From Poecilobothrus nobilitatus (lineage: Eukaryota > Arthropoda > Insecta > Diptera > Dolichopodidae): a stretch of 64,000 nt of DNA. The stretch lies in the NCBI GenBank assembly GCA_947095535.1, contig OX352774.1, positions 9,920,001 to 9,984,000 of the forward strand, read 5' to 3'. The notes under the pieces are model-generated. The model had not been told where the DNA came from. It saw only the letters and a program-made list of their open reading frames with translations, and did no database searches. The translations under genes were made by a program, and so were the position numbers. Below are positions 11,790-22,152 of this stretch, piece after piece. The stretch's first letter is position 1. The number at the start of each line of letters is the position of its first letter.

Positions 11790-13349
11790 AAAACGAGGAA
11801 GAATACAGTTGACTTTGTCAACTCTTAGATACCCGTACGAACCGTTAGTATGTTCACAGCCTGTTACTCTGCTTACAATATTATTTTTTTAACATTTTAG
11901 TATTTTAAAATAATTTGGGTAAATTTTATAATTTCTAGTACTATGGGTTGTACATATATTCAAACTATATGTTTATATGTACATTCTTCAAAAGCAGATT
12001 CTAACTTTCCACATAACGATTATCAATCCAAAACTTTTTCAAATATTCTATAGTACCATTTAATACTAAGCGGTAAATGTATATTAAATTTACTAAGTAC
12101 AAAACAGTAAATATAATTTTAAATATTATATTATATTATATTTATATATTACATTGACAGAATAATTTCTTATAAGTGCAATAAAATACATATATGTATG
12201 TAAATACGGCACTATATAATATACATATATACTCTTATCATTCACTCACTAGTGGCATATACGATATGTAAATAAACATGATATTATATAAGTATGTATA
12301 TCAATATCATATAAATAAAAATTCTTCAAGCAACCGTTATGTTGTTTATTTAATTACATTTTTTGGTACTACGCATTATATCCTCAACAATTTCAAATTA
12401 TCGAGTAAAACAAAATGGAAAAAATTCGTTAAAGCAATTTGTTAGAAAATTTGAAAAAATCAAGTAACACTTTCGTCAATTATAAAGTAACCCTATATTA
12501 TTAAAAAAAGTTGTTAACAGAAATAAGAATATAATGTTGAAGCTTTAATTTTTGTGTATTACTTCAAAAAAATTTTAACAGGTGTTCAAGTTACAGGTGT
12601 TTAAAAATAGGAAATTTTCAGTTTTTGACCCCTTACAGCTCCTAAACGGGAGGTGATACAAAAAAAATTTCTGAAATGACTCATACTTATTTTCAAAGAT
12701 CTAACTTCTTCTGTTTCCAACTTAAACCGTTTAGAAGATAGAAGGGTTAAAGGATTTTGCAAAATTTGAGTTTCACATAACGGTAAATTAAGACACTGTA
12801 TGCTACAAATATATATCTATTGTATATATATTTTTAAAGCTGATAAAAGTAATAATCGTTTGGCGTTTTCAAAATGAAGATATACCTTATACAACTTGTG
12901 CTATAACAATTTAAATATAGAGCTTTTTTGAACCTTTGGGGAGCTGTAGCTCCGTAACGGGTGGGGCTACAAAAAAAAGTTATAAAAAATAAAATTAATA
13001 TTTTTGTGAGATTTATCAGCAGTTAAAATTTCATAGCTCTATTTCAAAAAAAATGTGGGGATCTAAAAGTTAGGTGTTCGAGAGCTACCCTAAGTTTTGG
13101 TCCAACCTCAACCAAAAAAAATAGGGAACCTACAAATTTTTCCCAGAATATTTTGTCTAAATTTCAAGATTCTAGCTTTCTTAGTTTTTGAGTTAGCGTG
13201 CTGACGGACGGACGGACATGGCTCAAAAGTCTTAGAATTTTTTTCTGATCCGATCCATACCTTTGAAGGTATATCTAGCTCGCTTATTTCGAGGTGTTAC
13301 AAACGGAGGAGTAATTTTATTATACCCGATCCTATCGTACGGGTATAAT
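11790..13349 (+). mobile_element. Family B, single (non-palindromic) copy
   Basis: Starts AAAACGAGGAAGAATACAGT, which holds the hairpin AGTTGAC-TTT-GTCAACT. The middle (about 11960-12420) and arm (12430-13330) follow. It ends GACGGACGGACGGACATGGC...ACCTTTGAAGGT...TATACCCGATCC...GTACGGGTATAAT. It seems to be the basic unit of the family and gives the element length of about 1.56 kb. No transposase ORF. It is inserted in an older, distantly related element whose halves lie at about 11690-11789 and 13350-13745. Confidence 0.82.
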
Positions 13350-13745
13350 GAAGTGATACAAAAAAAATTCCAAAGTAACACAAAGTCTGAAAGATATTGC
13401 TTCTCTCAATTTCAAACCACTATCTAAATGCGTTACGGAGATATGAAGAAAGCAAAATCTTGGAAATTTTTTTTTCACATAACGGTAAATTTAAATACTA
13501 AATTTAAAATAATTTTGATATTGATTTAAAAATAGCGCTTTTCCAAAATTTAAGGAGCTGTACCTCCATAACCGGTGGAGCTATATAAAAAAGTCACAAA
13601 ATACTACATAAAGTAGTTCTATTATTAATTTTTTTAAGAGACCTATTCTTGGTTAGAATTTCATTGCTCTATCTAAAATGGTGTAGAAGGTTTGTAAATA
13701 GACGGACGAATAGACGAACGGGCAGAAGGTCAAACGGACAGAGTA
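13350..13745 (+). mobile_element. Right half of an older family B-like element interrupted by 11790-13349
   Basis: Shows diverged versions of family B phrases in the same order: GTGATACAAAAAAAATTCC, CACATAACGGTAAATTT, GGAGCTGTACCTCCATAACC, TTTCATTGCTCTATC and a degraded GGACGGAC block (AGACGGACGAATAGACG). The left half, with CAGGATGCCTAAGTTTCAGG, is at about 11690-11789. Together they show an older relative split by the younger copy. Confidence 0.55.
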
Positions 13746-14629
13746 AAACTACTACACAAATTTTTCAAAAAATGTTTGAAAAATGTGCCAGAAAAACAAA
13801 AATAACCAGTACAGTGTTGATTCAGAATTAGGAAAATGTTTACTTACTATTGAAAGAATCCTTCCTAATATCTCCAAAAAAATGGACATAAAATTAATTT
13901 TGAGACAAAATCTTAAAAAGAAGCTAAGAATAAAATAAAATCTTAAAAGACAAATTTAAAACTGTCAAAGCATTTAAAATAAGTTTTATTTATATAAATT
14001 AAAATTAGAAATGCGTTCTAATACTCGTTAAAATACTCACTTTCAATTTAAGAGGATGTTAAACATAACATATTTATTGTTTCAATTTTTATTACCTTTC
14101 ACACTTTCCAGTGTTTTTTTTTAATTAAAGAATATTCCTATATTGTAACTTTAATGTACATTATTACAAAAGTAACAGAGTAAATTTTGAATAGCTAGAT
14201 AATTTATAATAATTTACGGTATTAAAATAGCCATTACTTTTATGACACCTTAAAAGAGATGACATAGATATTAAAAAATATGTGTTATATACCTGTGCAA
14301 AATTTGAATCCGCACTCCCTCAGTTTTTAAATACTAAGCGACCGACATCCCAAGGGTCAGTTTTTTTTTATCCTTTATTTAGATCTAATAAATATAACTT
14401 ACAAAAAAAAAATTTAAAAATATCAGTTTACTTCTTTGTTTTATAATTAATTTTAAGATGGCATGATTTCTTATTTTATTAATTTTAGGTTTTATATTTC
14501 AATATTACATTAAATCTTTGAATGTTCCATGGTATTTTACAACCTTATATTTATTATTTTTTGGTAAAAATTTCATTTAAAAATCCAAATTTATTTCTAT
14601 TGAGTTTTAAAATAAAAACTTAACTTATC

Positions 14630-14715
14630 TTAACCTATCCTAACATATCTTACCGTATCTTAACCTATATATCTAATCTAATTTACCCTATGCTATCCTA
14701 CTTATCCTAAATAAT
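14630..14715 (-). repeat. Degenerate (GTTAAGATA)n-like 3' tail of the LINE fragment
   Basis: On the plus strand the stretch is made of TTATCTTAACC/TATCCTAACA-type words repeated with drift. It follows the LINE stop codon by a few bases and fits the simple-repeat 3' tail of I-clade elements. The true 3' end of the element is unclear. Confidence 0.6.
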
Positions 14716-14726
14716 TAAAAATAATT

Positions 14727-15445
14727 TTAATCTTCTATGTAGGTGTTTTCTAACCACCAATAATTTCTACTAATGTTTTTGTTCCTTTCTGGTATATGTC
14801 TATCAAATTTCAACATCGAATAATCTACGTTTCGCGGAATATAGTCAATGATCTTGCACGTGGCCAGCCTATTATAATGAAATAATAAGGGAATATGGTT
14901 TTGATCTTGAATGTAACCATTTGAATCTAGGTATATAAAAAATTCCGGTGCAATGAATTCATGCTGTATCTTATATAGTCATTATTGTGGTAATAAATAT
15001 TTGACACTAGATTATTTTCCGTTACTTGTAGAGTTCTATTAAAATGGTTACGTATTAATTTAATAGCAAAGTTATCGAATCTTATTATGTTTGCATCTTT
15101 ATATATTACTTTGTTTGAATAAAAATGTTGAAAATTTGATTCTGGTTTTCTTGTTTTACTTATGCAGACCCTAATGCATTTTCTCTCAAATTTTCTAATA
15201 AGTTCCATTGTGCTAGCACTTATGTTAAACCAAATAGGGATGGCATATGCCATTATTGGTCTTATAAGAGCTTGATATGAAATAATTTTAACTCTGGGAC
15301 TTATGCGTTTGTCGTAAAACAAATTTCTGGCGGCCATAAAGTCTTTGTTACTTTTACTTAATATGTGCTTTACATGGTCTTTAAATTTTAAATGATGGTG
15401 AACTTGCACTCCTAAATATTTGATTATTTTGGTTTGTTTTAATAT
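14727..15445 (-). pseudogene. LINE ORF2 C-terminal fragment, I/jockey-like, one-base frameshift
   Basis: The reading starts with IIKYLGVQVHHHLKF, the KYLGV-type motif that follows the reverse transcriptase palm, and continues with ALIRPIMAYAIPIW and a FERKCIRVC motif typical of I- and jockey-type LINEs. The frame closes at 14927, but the protein plainly goes on in another frame (LDSNGYIQD...NYWWLENTYIED) to a stop at 14727. One T lost from the T run near 14940 explains the shift. Beyond the stop comes a degenerate GATAAG/GTTAAGATA repeat (14635-14715), as I-type LINEs often carry at their 3' end. The 5' side is truncated and abuts the SINE-like sequence at 15452. Dead copy. Confidence 0.85.
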
Positions 15446-15451
15446 TTAGTA

Positions 15452-15735
15452 CATTTTATTTATTTTATTTATATTAATATTACATACATTAATGTAGTGC
15501 AATATTATTGAACCATCGGCTACTAAGGCCATTATAGGTTTTTATACTATTATTAAATTATATACTAATATTATTTATTTTGTTTATATTATATACTATA
15601 TATTTACATTATATTAGGTCGTAAAGGGGGTATGTAAAGAAGAAAACTTACGACCTGTGCAGGGATCGAACCCACACTCCTTCGGTTAATACGCCACACG
15701 CCTACCAACTAGGCTAGCGAAGCCCCCTTTTAGTA
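15452..15735 (-). mobile_element. tRNA-derived SINE with long AT-rich tail
   Basis: On the minus strand the head at 15735-15650 has an A box (TAGCCTAGTTGGTAGGCG) and a B box (GGTTCGATCCC) as in a Pol III promoter. It continues into GGTCGTAAGTTTTC...CTTTACGACC, an inverted repeat, and then an AT-rich tail of about 190 bp. The whole unit recurs at 55478-55762. It directly abuts the truncated 5' side of the LINE fragment. Confidence 0.78.
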
Positions 15736-16546
15736 CATAGTACAACAAAATTTATTGAAATTACTTTGCATACTTTTAGGAGAATTATAAAATAGATCAA
15801 TTATTTCACTTGTAGATTTTTTACGATCTAATATTAATAACAATTTTTTTTTTTTAAATATCTTAATATAATAAAAGACAATTTCCCGCTGGCTGCTTCT
15901 ATTCGGCAAATTTATGGCCCTTTTTTTTAAATTTTAGAGCACACACAATATTTCTTACTAAATACTAATACTAACAAGAAAAGAGGTAAAAACATATATT
16001 ATACAAATATATTATAATATACAAATTCAATGTACATTTTCATACGATATTTTATTACTATCAAATAACAGCACAATATTAATTACTAAACAGTAAATAC
16101 TAACAAAAAAAAATCAAAAAAATATAAAAAGTAAACCTTCCTTTCTCTTAATTCTAATTTAATTTCAATTTATTTATATTAATTTTTATTATGAGCAAAG
16201 AGAAAATTAATTATTATTTGTTAAAAATTGTTATTATTACCATACTTTTTAGATTCTAATTCTATTTATCTTTATTTGTTAAATGCAATTTCTTAGAATA
16301 TTAAAATCAAAGTATGTGTATTACTGTCTATAATGCCAATAAGTACTTGCAATAACCACGTAACTACAAAATTTACTAGCCCATATATATCTTTACAAAA
16401 ATTTACTCAAATTGAATAAAAAGTGGATAGTAATAAGCAGTGTTTTTTTCCGTATATGTCTAGAAAAAAGTCTATTTACAAAAAGAAGTACAATCTATTT
16501 TTCTTTTTTTCACAGTATAGTATAGAGTTTATATATATATAAGAAA

Positions 16547-16791
16547 AAATAATATGTAAAAAAAATATTTTTTAAAATATGCTTTTAGCAAAACCGAATT
16601 CGCCCCTTATTCCAGCAATTTACTTTTATATTATAACAGCCCAAAATGCTTGCACTAGCAATTCACTTTTATATTATAACAGTCCAAAAAGCTAAAGTTT
16701 TGCAATCAATTTTATTTTCTACTTTTTAGGGGGCGAATTCGGTTTTGCTAAAAGCATATTTTAAAAAAAATTTTTTTTACATATTATTTTA
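16547..16791. mobile_element. Fold-back MITE-like element with about 60-bp inverted arms
   Basis: The arm AATATGTAAAAAAAAT...GCTTTTAGCAAAACCGAATT-CGCCCC (16547-16607) is repeated in reverse at 16731-16791 with about one difference. The loop contains two tandem 43-bp units (AGCAATTTACTTTTATATTA at 16614 and AGCAATTCACTTTTATATTA at 16657). No ORF. The transposon superfamily is unknown. Confidence 0.75.
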
Positions 16792-17335
16792 TTTTATACT
16801 TTTTAGTTTTATATGAAACACATATGTATGTAATTTAAATTTTAAAAAATATGGGATATTTTTTATTCACACAAACATTAATTATTGTTTCTGATATAAA
16901 ATACGTTTTACAATTTTATACCAAATGTTTAAGTAAATTAAGAGATGTTAAATCGATTCCATTACAGCAAGAGTAAACATTTTTTATTCCAGTATGTAAT
17001 TCATAAATAATGAAAGTACCTCGAAGGGTAAAATATATACCAAAATAATGTGATTATAAATATTACAATCCAATTTTAGTTGAAGCAACATTTGTATCAG
17101 GTATGAAAATTATGTACATAAATGTATTTTACTGTATATTTTTATAGTATACTATTAGTAGTATATCGTATATCCAAACAAACATCAAACCTTGTACACC
17201 TACCTAGTACCTACCTAATCGCTTAATAAGATCATGCAGTAAAAATTGTTGACAAATATCTTGATTTAAATTATAAACAAATGGAGCGGAACAAAATAAT
17301 TTAGGAAATTAGTTTAACATAATATTATGTGTATC

Positions 17336-17578
17336 CAGCCATTGGTGCAGTGGTTGACGCACCGCTTCTCATTCATAAGGGAATAAGAGGTCTCGGATTC
17401 AATTCCCGGCTGGGTACAGTAATTATAATATAAAAAAAAAAAATATTAATATATCGCAATATGTAAATACTTTATATATCATTATATCACGTACACCCCA
17501 CATTCCTACCAGGAAACAGGCCTTATAGCTACCTGGCACATTTATGTACCACGGTACCTGAATATAAATAAATAAATA
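17336..17578 (+). mobile_element. tRNA-derived SINE with target-site duplication
   Basis: The head has an A box (TTGGTGCAGTGGTTGACGCA) and a B box-like GGATTCAATTCC. Outer bases ATCCAGCC and GGCTGGGT can pair like an acceptor stem. The body ends AATAAATAAATA. AATATTATGT stands on both sides (17326-17335 and about 17576-17585), a likely 10-bp target-site duplication. This SINE is not of the GTCGTAAG group. Confidence 0.75.
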
Positions 17579-18124
17579 TTATGTACATACGTACGTACAT
17601 ATTTACATACGTAGTTTTAATTTTTTGTGGTGACAAAATTTTGTTTGTAAATCATAATGCGTAATCCGCAAAAGCATAATTTTGTAATGATCTTTACTTT
17701 TTATATTTTTTACTATGTCCAAAAATAATATTATGTATGTATGTAGTTTGAATTTGGCAATTGGAATTATTTTGTATAAAATTTTATTTGTATATCTATA
17801 TACACAATATACATAATAAATGTTCCTAAATAAAACACATAAAACATTAATTTTTAACGCCATGCATATTCAATATGCAATAAAGAATGTTGACAACAAA
17901 TATTCTGATTTAAAACCTAAACAAATGTTTTAAAACAAAATAATTTAGCAACATAAAAATATTGTACCTATATTTTTTGTGTTTTGCTAAATCCTAATAC
18001 AAAACACATGTGCACATCAAGATTGATTGAACTAAATTATTATAGGAGGAAAGATCAAATAATATGTGTATATTATACATAAAATTTTATTAAAAAATGT
18101 TGATGAATACAGTTAACAAAAAAA

Positions 18125-18230
18125 AAAAAAATGTACGTACACGAATTGGATTCGAACCTAATTACTCTTACTTTCAAAACATGTACACTCTCCTCTGCAC
18201 TATACAACACTTAAATATTTAATGAACATA
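18125..18230 (-). mobile_element. tRNA-like segment (SINE head) in triplicated unit 2
   Basis: The minus strand has TAGTGCAGAGGAGAGTGTAC (A box-like) and AGGTTCGAATCC (B box), followed by poly-T. It is a SINE head or a tRNA pseudogene; the poly-T would end a Pol III transcript. A degraded twin is at 18535-18640. Confidence 0.55.
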
Positions 18231-18534
18231 TTGCGAACATAAAATCTTAATTTTTAACCATGCATATTCAATATGCATTAAAGAATGTTGACAGCAAATA
18301 TTTTGATTTAAATACTAAAGAAATGTTGTAAACAAAATAACTTAGCAACATACATAAAAATATTGTATGTATGGATTGTGTTTTGCTAATTATGCTAATA
18401 CAAAACACCAGGAAAGATCAGAAATATAATGTGTATGTTTGTATGCATGAATAAGAGATAAAGATGTAAGTTTTAAATTCATATATACAAAATATATACA
18501 TATTTTATTCAAAAAATGTTGATGTATAGATAGT

Positions 18535-18640
18535 TAAAAAAAAAAAATTTGCATGTGAACTGGATTCGAACAATATGACCCCCACTTTTGAAACCTTTAC
18601 ACTTTCCTCTGCACCATACTACACTTATAAATGTTGCTAA
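18535..18640 (-). mobile_element. tRNA-like segment in triplicated unit 3
   Basis: Minus strand: TGGTGCAGAGGAAAGTGTAA and TGTTCGAATCC with poly-T after it, in the same place relative to its unit as the copy at 18125-18230. More decayed. Confidence 0.5.
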
Positions 18641-18779
18641 CAGATTACGAAGATAATAAAAAGCGTGACAGAATGACAAATAAATAAATAAATAAATAAA
18701 CCGACACCGACGAGTTAATATAAAATCATATAAAATAGATTGTACCTCTTTTTGTAAATAGACTTTTTTGTTGTAAAAA

Positions 18780-20340
18780 ATATACTCAAATGTAACTTAA
18801 ATATGTGAATGTAATTTGACATTATTGACATTATATGGAAGTTTGACATTTTTATGTAAAATGAATTGCTTTATAGTGAATTGAGGAATTCATATTGTAT
18901 ATATGTATAAGAGAAAGACAGACAAAAAATATTCTGCGAGCGTTTGAATACGAATACGCGCATTTTCATTCAAAGATTATTTATTATTAAGTGATGAACC
19001 ACTTCCTTCTCCCAGCATGTGACCGACGTTTGTTTTGCTACTCCAAAAAAGAAAATTTTAATTTTATTATTTAAAAATGATTGGGTTCGGATTAACAATA
19101 CCATACAGTATTTACCATCATGTGATGGGCTTTTTCACTAGTAATTTAAATAAAACAGAAAAATTTTTATTAACAGATTTAGAAGTTTTATCTAAAGGTG
19201 ACAAAGGAAAACAGCTAAATATATTGCAATAGAAACCATAACAACAACTGGCATTCCAATTGTTGTTATCTTTTTTATAAAATAATACACATTAATTTAA
19301 TAACTTAATGATTTTTTAAATAGAAAATCTGTTTAAAATTTGGCAAAAATTGAAAGCTGAAATTTTGATATGTTATAAAAAAAATTTCAAAATTGAAAAA
19401 TAAATTGTAATTGTAAATATTTGACAACGAAAACTTATAACAATAGAATTTGCTCTAATACATTCAAATATTTAAATACCTTGATAACTTTGTACTTTGA
19501 GTGTAAGTAAATACAACTTATTTCCAATTTGAATCATTAAATCCATGCAGCGAAACGGCAATAACAATTTTAAGATTTTAAATGCTGCTTTATGTTAAAT
19601 GTTAATAAAATGCACATTGCACATTTACACAATTCAGATTAAAAATTAATATTTATACTTAAATAAATAAACCACCTTGTATTTTACAGTTAATAGAAAC
19701 AGTTTACCTTAAAGTGGTCTTGAAACTGAATTTAAAGCATTTAAACTTATTTACAATTTTAATGTAAGATAGATATTTAATTAATAAAAATTTTTTAAAA
19801 AAGTTAAAAATAAAATTTTTTAGCTTGCGATCTTATCTTTTAAAAATTTGCACAGATACCAAAGTTACAGGTCCAAATTAAAAACACAATTCCAAATTTT
19901 AAACAAAACTTCCTCAAGCACAGTGGAAGACTAAAATTTATTCTTACATTAATTTCCACAGATCTTTTATCGTAAAATAGCCAGAATTAAAAATAAGTTT
20001 TCCTAATTTTTGTACAAATTGTTTTGATTTGATATAAGACAGAAAATTCTAAGAAAAAAACAAAATGGATTCGTATTATCCGTTTTCTTAAATTCACATT
20101 TGGTTTGTTCTTACCAAAAATTACTTTACCAATAGCAATGATCGAGATCTATCTATTGTGGTAACAGTAATACGTAAACAGTTTGCAGTTTTGCAGCCAA
20201 CGTTAAATACCCATCAATTATACCACATCAGTTAAATTTGTGATACGTATGACGAAAATTTGTCACCAAATAAAAGCTGCAACTATAGAACTTTTAATTC
20301 TATTTTGACACAGTAAATCATTTAGCATAATTATTTGGCT
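18780..20340. other. AT-rich intronic sequence without recognised content
   Basis: Mostly unstructured AT-rich DNA. I found neither repeat families nor coding stretches. Confidence 0.6.
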
Positions 20341-20344
20341 TTGC

Positions 20345-20600
20345 GATATTAGCGTCTAATGAAATAAGAACTAAAAGTAAAAAATGAAATAACATCTAAG
20401 TTTTTTAGATCATATTTCACAAGCAAAAAACATCTAAAAATTTTAGTGAAATAAGATCTAATTATGATGGAAATAATATATAATATTCAAATGAAATTAA
20501 ATCTAAAGATAAAAAAAAAAAGAAAAAACTAAAAATTAACAAAAATGAAATAAGATCTAAAAAAAAATATCTTGCAAAAATCAACTCAAAATTATTTACA
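20345..20600 (+). repeat. Array of GAAATAAGATCTAA-type words
   Basis: The words TGAAATAAGAACTAAAAG, TGAAATAACATCTAAG, GTGAAATAAGATCTAA and ATGAAATAAGATCTAA occur with irregular spacing of 40-100 bp. Two more in drifted form are near 21190 and 21280 (ATGAAATAAAATCTAAA, ATGAAATAGAACCC). It may be a MITE or subterminal repeats. 20690-20770 has a second degenerate series (AAAATCCCAAAGACGAAATC). No ORF. Confidence 0.4.
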
Positions 20601-21799
20601 TAATTTAAAATAAGTTTTAAATAAATTTATATAAAAATTTCCAAAGTTTCTTGCACATGAACGCGGCCGGGGTTTATAATAATATTCACAAACCAAAATC
20701 CCAAAGACGAAATCTCCAAAAATAAAGTCCTCAAAAACAAAATCCCTAAAGACAAAATCTTTATATTAAATTTAAAAGAAAATATATATATATGTATTTA
20801 TTATATAAATATTCTGTAAAAGGTGTATTACTATGATTATGTAACGAACTATAAAATCCCTTCTAATCAGAATACTACTTTAAATATTTTAGTCTTGAGT
20901 ATATAATATGTTAAAAAATTATTAGTAAGTATACTAGAGTTGGTTATAAAAGAAAGTGTATTGTCTTTTTCCAGAATAGTTTTGTATTTCCGAAATTTTT
21001 AATTAGATTTTAGAGTTAGTTACAAAATTTAAGGTATTGTCGCCATTTACAGAATATTTATATATCATATATAATATTATGTATATGCGAGACTCAGGGA
21101 CAAAATCAAAAAGATAAATTCTGGAGAAACATCAGTAATTATCAACATTTATAAAAAATGTTTCTTTTCTTCATTTTATACATTTTTAGGGGAATGAAAT
21201 AAAATCTAAAATTTATTTTTTGATATTATTTCATTATTCACTTTTAGATTGTTTTTTACGATGGAATAATATCGAAATGAAATAGAACCCAAAAACAATT
21301 CAATGACAAATTTTTGATGATATTTATCACAAATCTAATATCATATGGATGATACCATCGTTTTGGAAAAAAAGCAGAAAATGTAAATAAAAATTAAATT
21401 CTTGTAGAATTAATAAGGAATTCCACAAAAATAATTAAAACCATCATATAGTTAATACAATAAACTATATTTATTAATTCATTTAGTGAGGAACCAATCT
21501 ATTATATTATTATTAATAATAATAGATACAATGTATTAACACATTTTCTTTTATACATTTTCTTCAAGCATATATCTATCAGAAAAACAAATTTGGATGT
21601 ACATACACATACACAATTTAAATTTTAAACATTTAAACATTTAATTTATAATTCAATTAAAAATAAAAAAAACTTATAAGTTATTAATAAATAAATAAAT
21701 TAATCATTTATTTGTTAATTAAATAATTAATTATAAAATTATTTAAATAATAAATGAATATTCTTGAAATGTTTCCTAAGAGAAAAAATTACTAAAATT

Positions 21800-22121
21800 A
21801 ATTAAGAAAATTAAATGCAAACAAAAAAAAAAAAAAAATAAACAAAAATCAATAATTATTAATTAATATAAAGTAAAAAAAAAAAAAATTAATATATTTT
21901 ATAAAAAATGTTAAAGCAATAAATTAATTAATGAAAAAAATCACACCAAACAGTTAATACTAAAAATAAAAAGCACTAAACGGTATACTAACTTTTTTTT
22001 TTGTTTTTTTTTTATTTAGCAGTTACTTTTAATACTACACTACTACACTTGTGTTTTGATTATTTTATTTTTTTTTGCTTTTGTTTTTTTTTTTTGTTTT
22101 AATTATTATTAATTTATTAGA

Positions 22122-22152
<31 letters not shown>

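Larger units (their letters stand above)
17215..18640 (+). repeat. Three tandem diverged units of a roughly 380-bp segment
   Basis: Units 2 and 3 start at about 17844 and 18239 with CATGCATATTCAATATGCA, then GAATGTTGACA, AACAAAATAA and TGTGTTTTGCTAA...TAATACAAAACAC, and end in the tRNA-like segment. Unit 1 (from about 17215) keeps TTGTTGACAAATATCTTGAT and AACAAAATAATTTAGG and is broken by the SINE at 17336. Confidence 0.6.
16464..18769. repeat. Pair of 38-bp inverted repeats, 2.3 kb apart
   Basis: 16464-16501 and the reverse complement of 18732-18769 match at 37 of 38 bases (core AAGTCTATTTACAAAAAGA). The pair encloses the fold-back element, the SINE at 17336 and the triplicated units. It may be the termini of a larger element, but I see no target duplication or transposase. 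Confidence 0.6.

Noticed and set aside
15650..15735. Functional tRNA gene
   Set aside because: A and B boxes are good, but the cloverleaf is poor and the unit continues into a tail that recurs at 55.5 kb, so it is a SINE. The same holds for the tRNA-like parts at 5.5, 17.3, 18.1, 18.5 and 34.4 kb.
16590..16745. GAATTCGCCC...GGGCGAATTC looks like the junctions of a TA-cloning vector
   Set aside because: The sequence has an extra C or G against the vector, and the similarity is part of much longer inverted arms that extend into AT-rich genomic sequence. An element is the better explanation.
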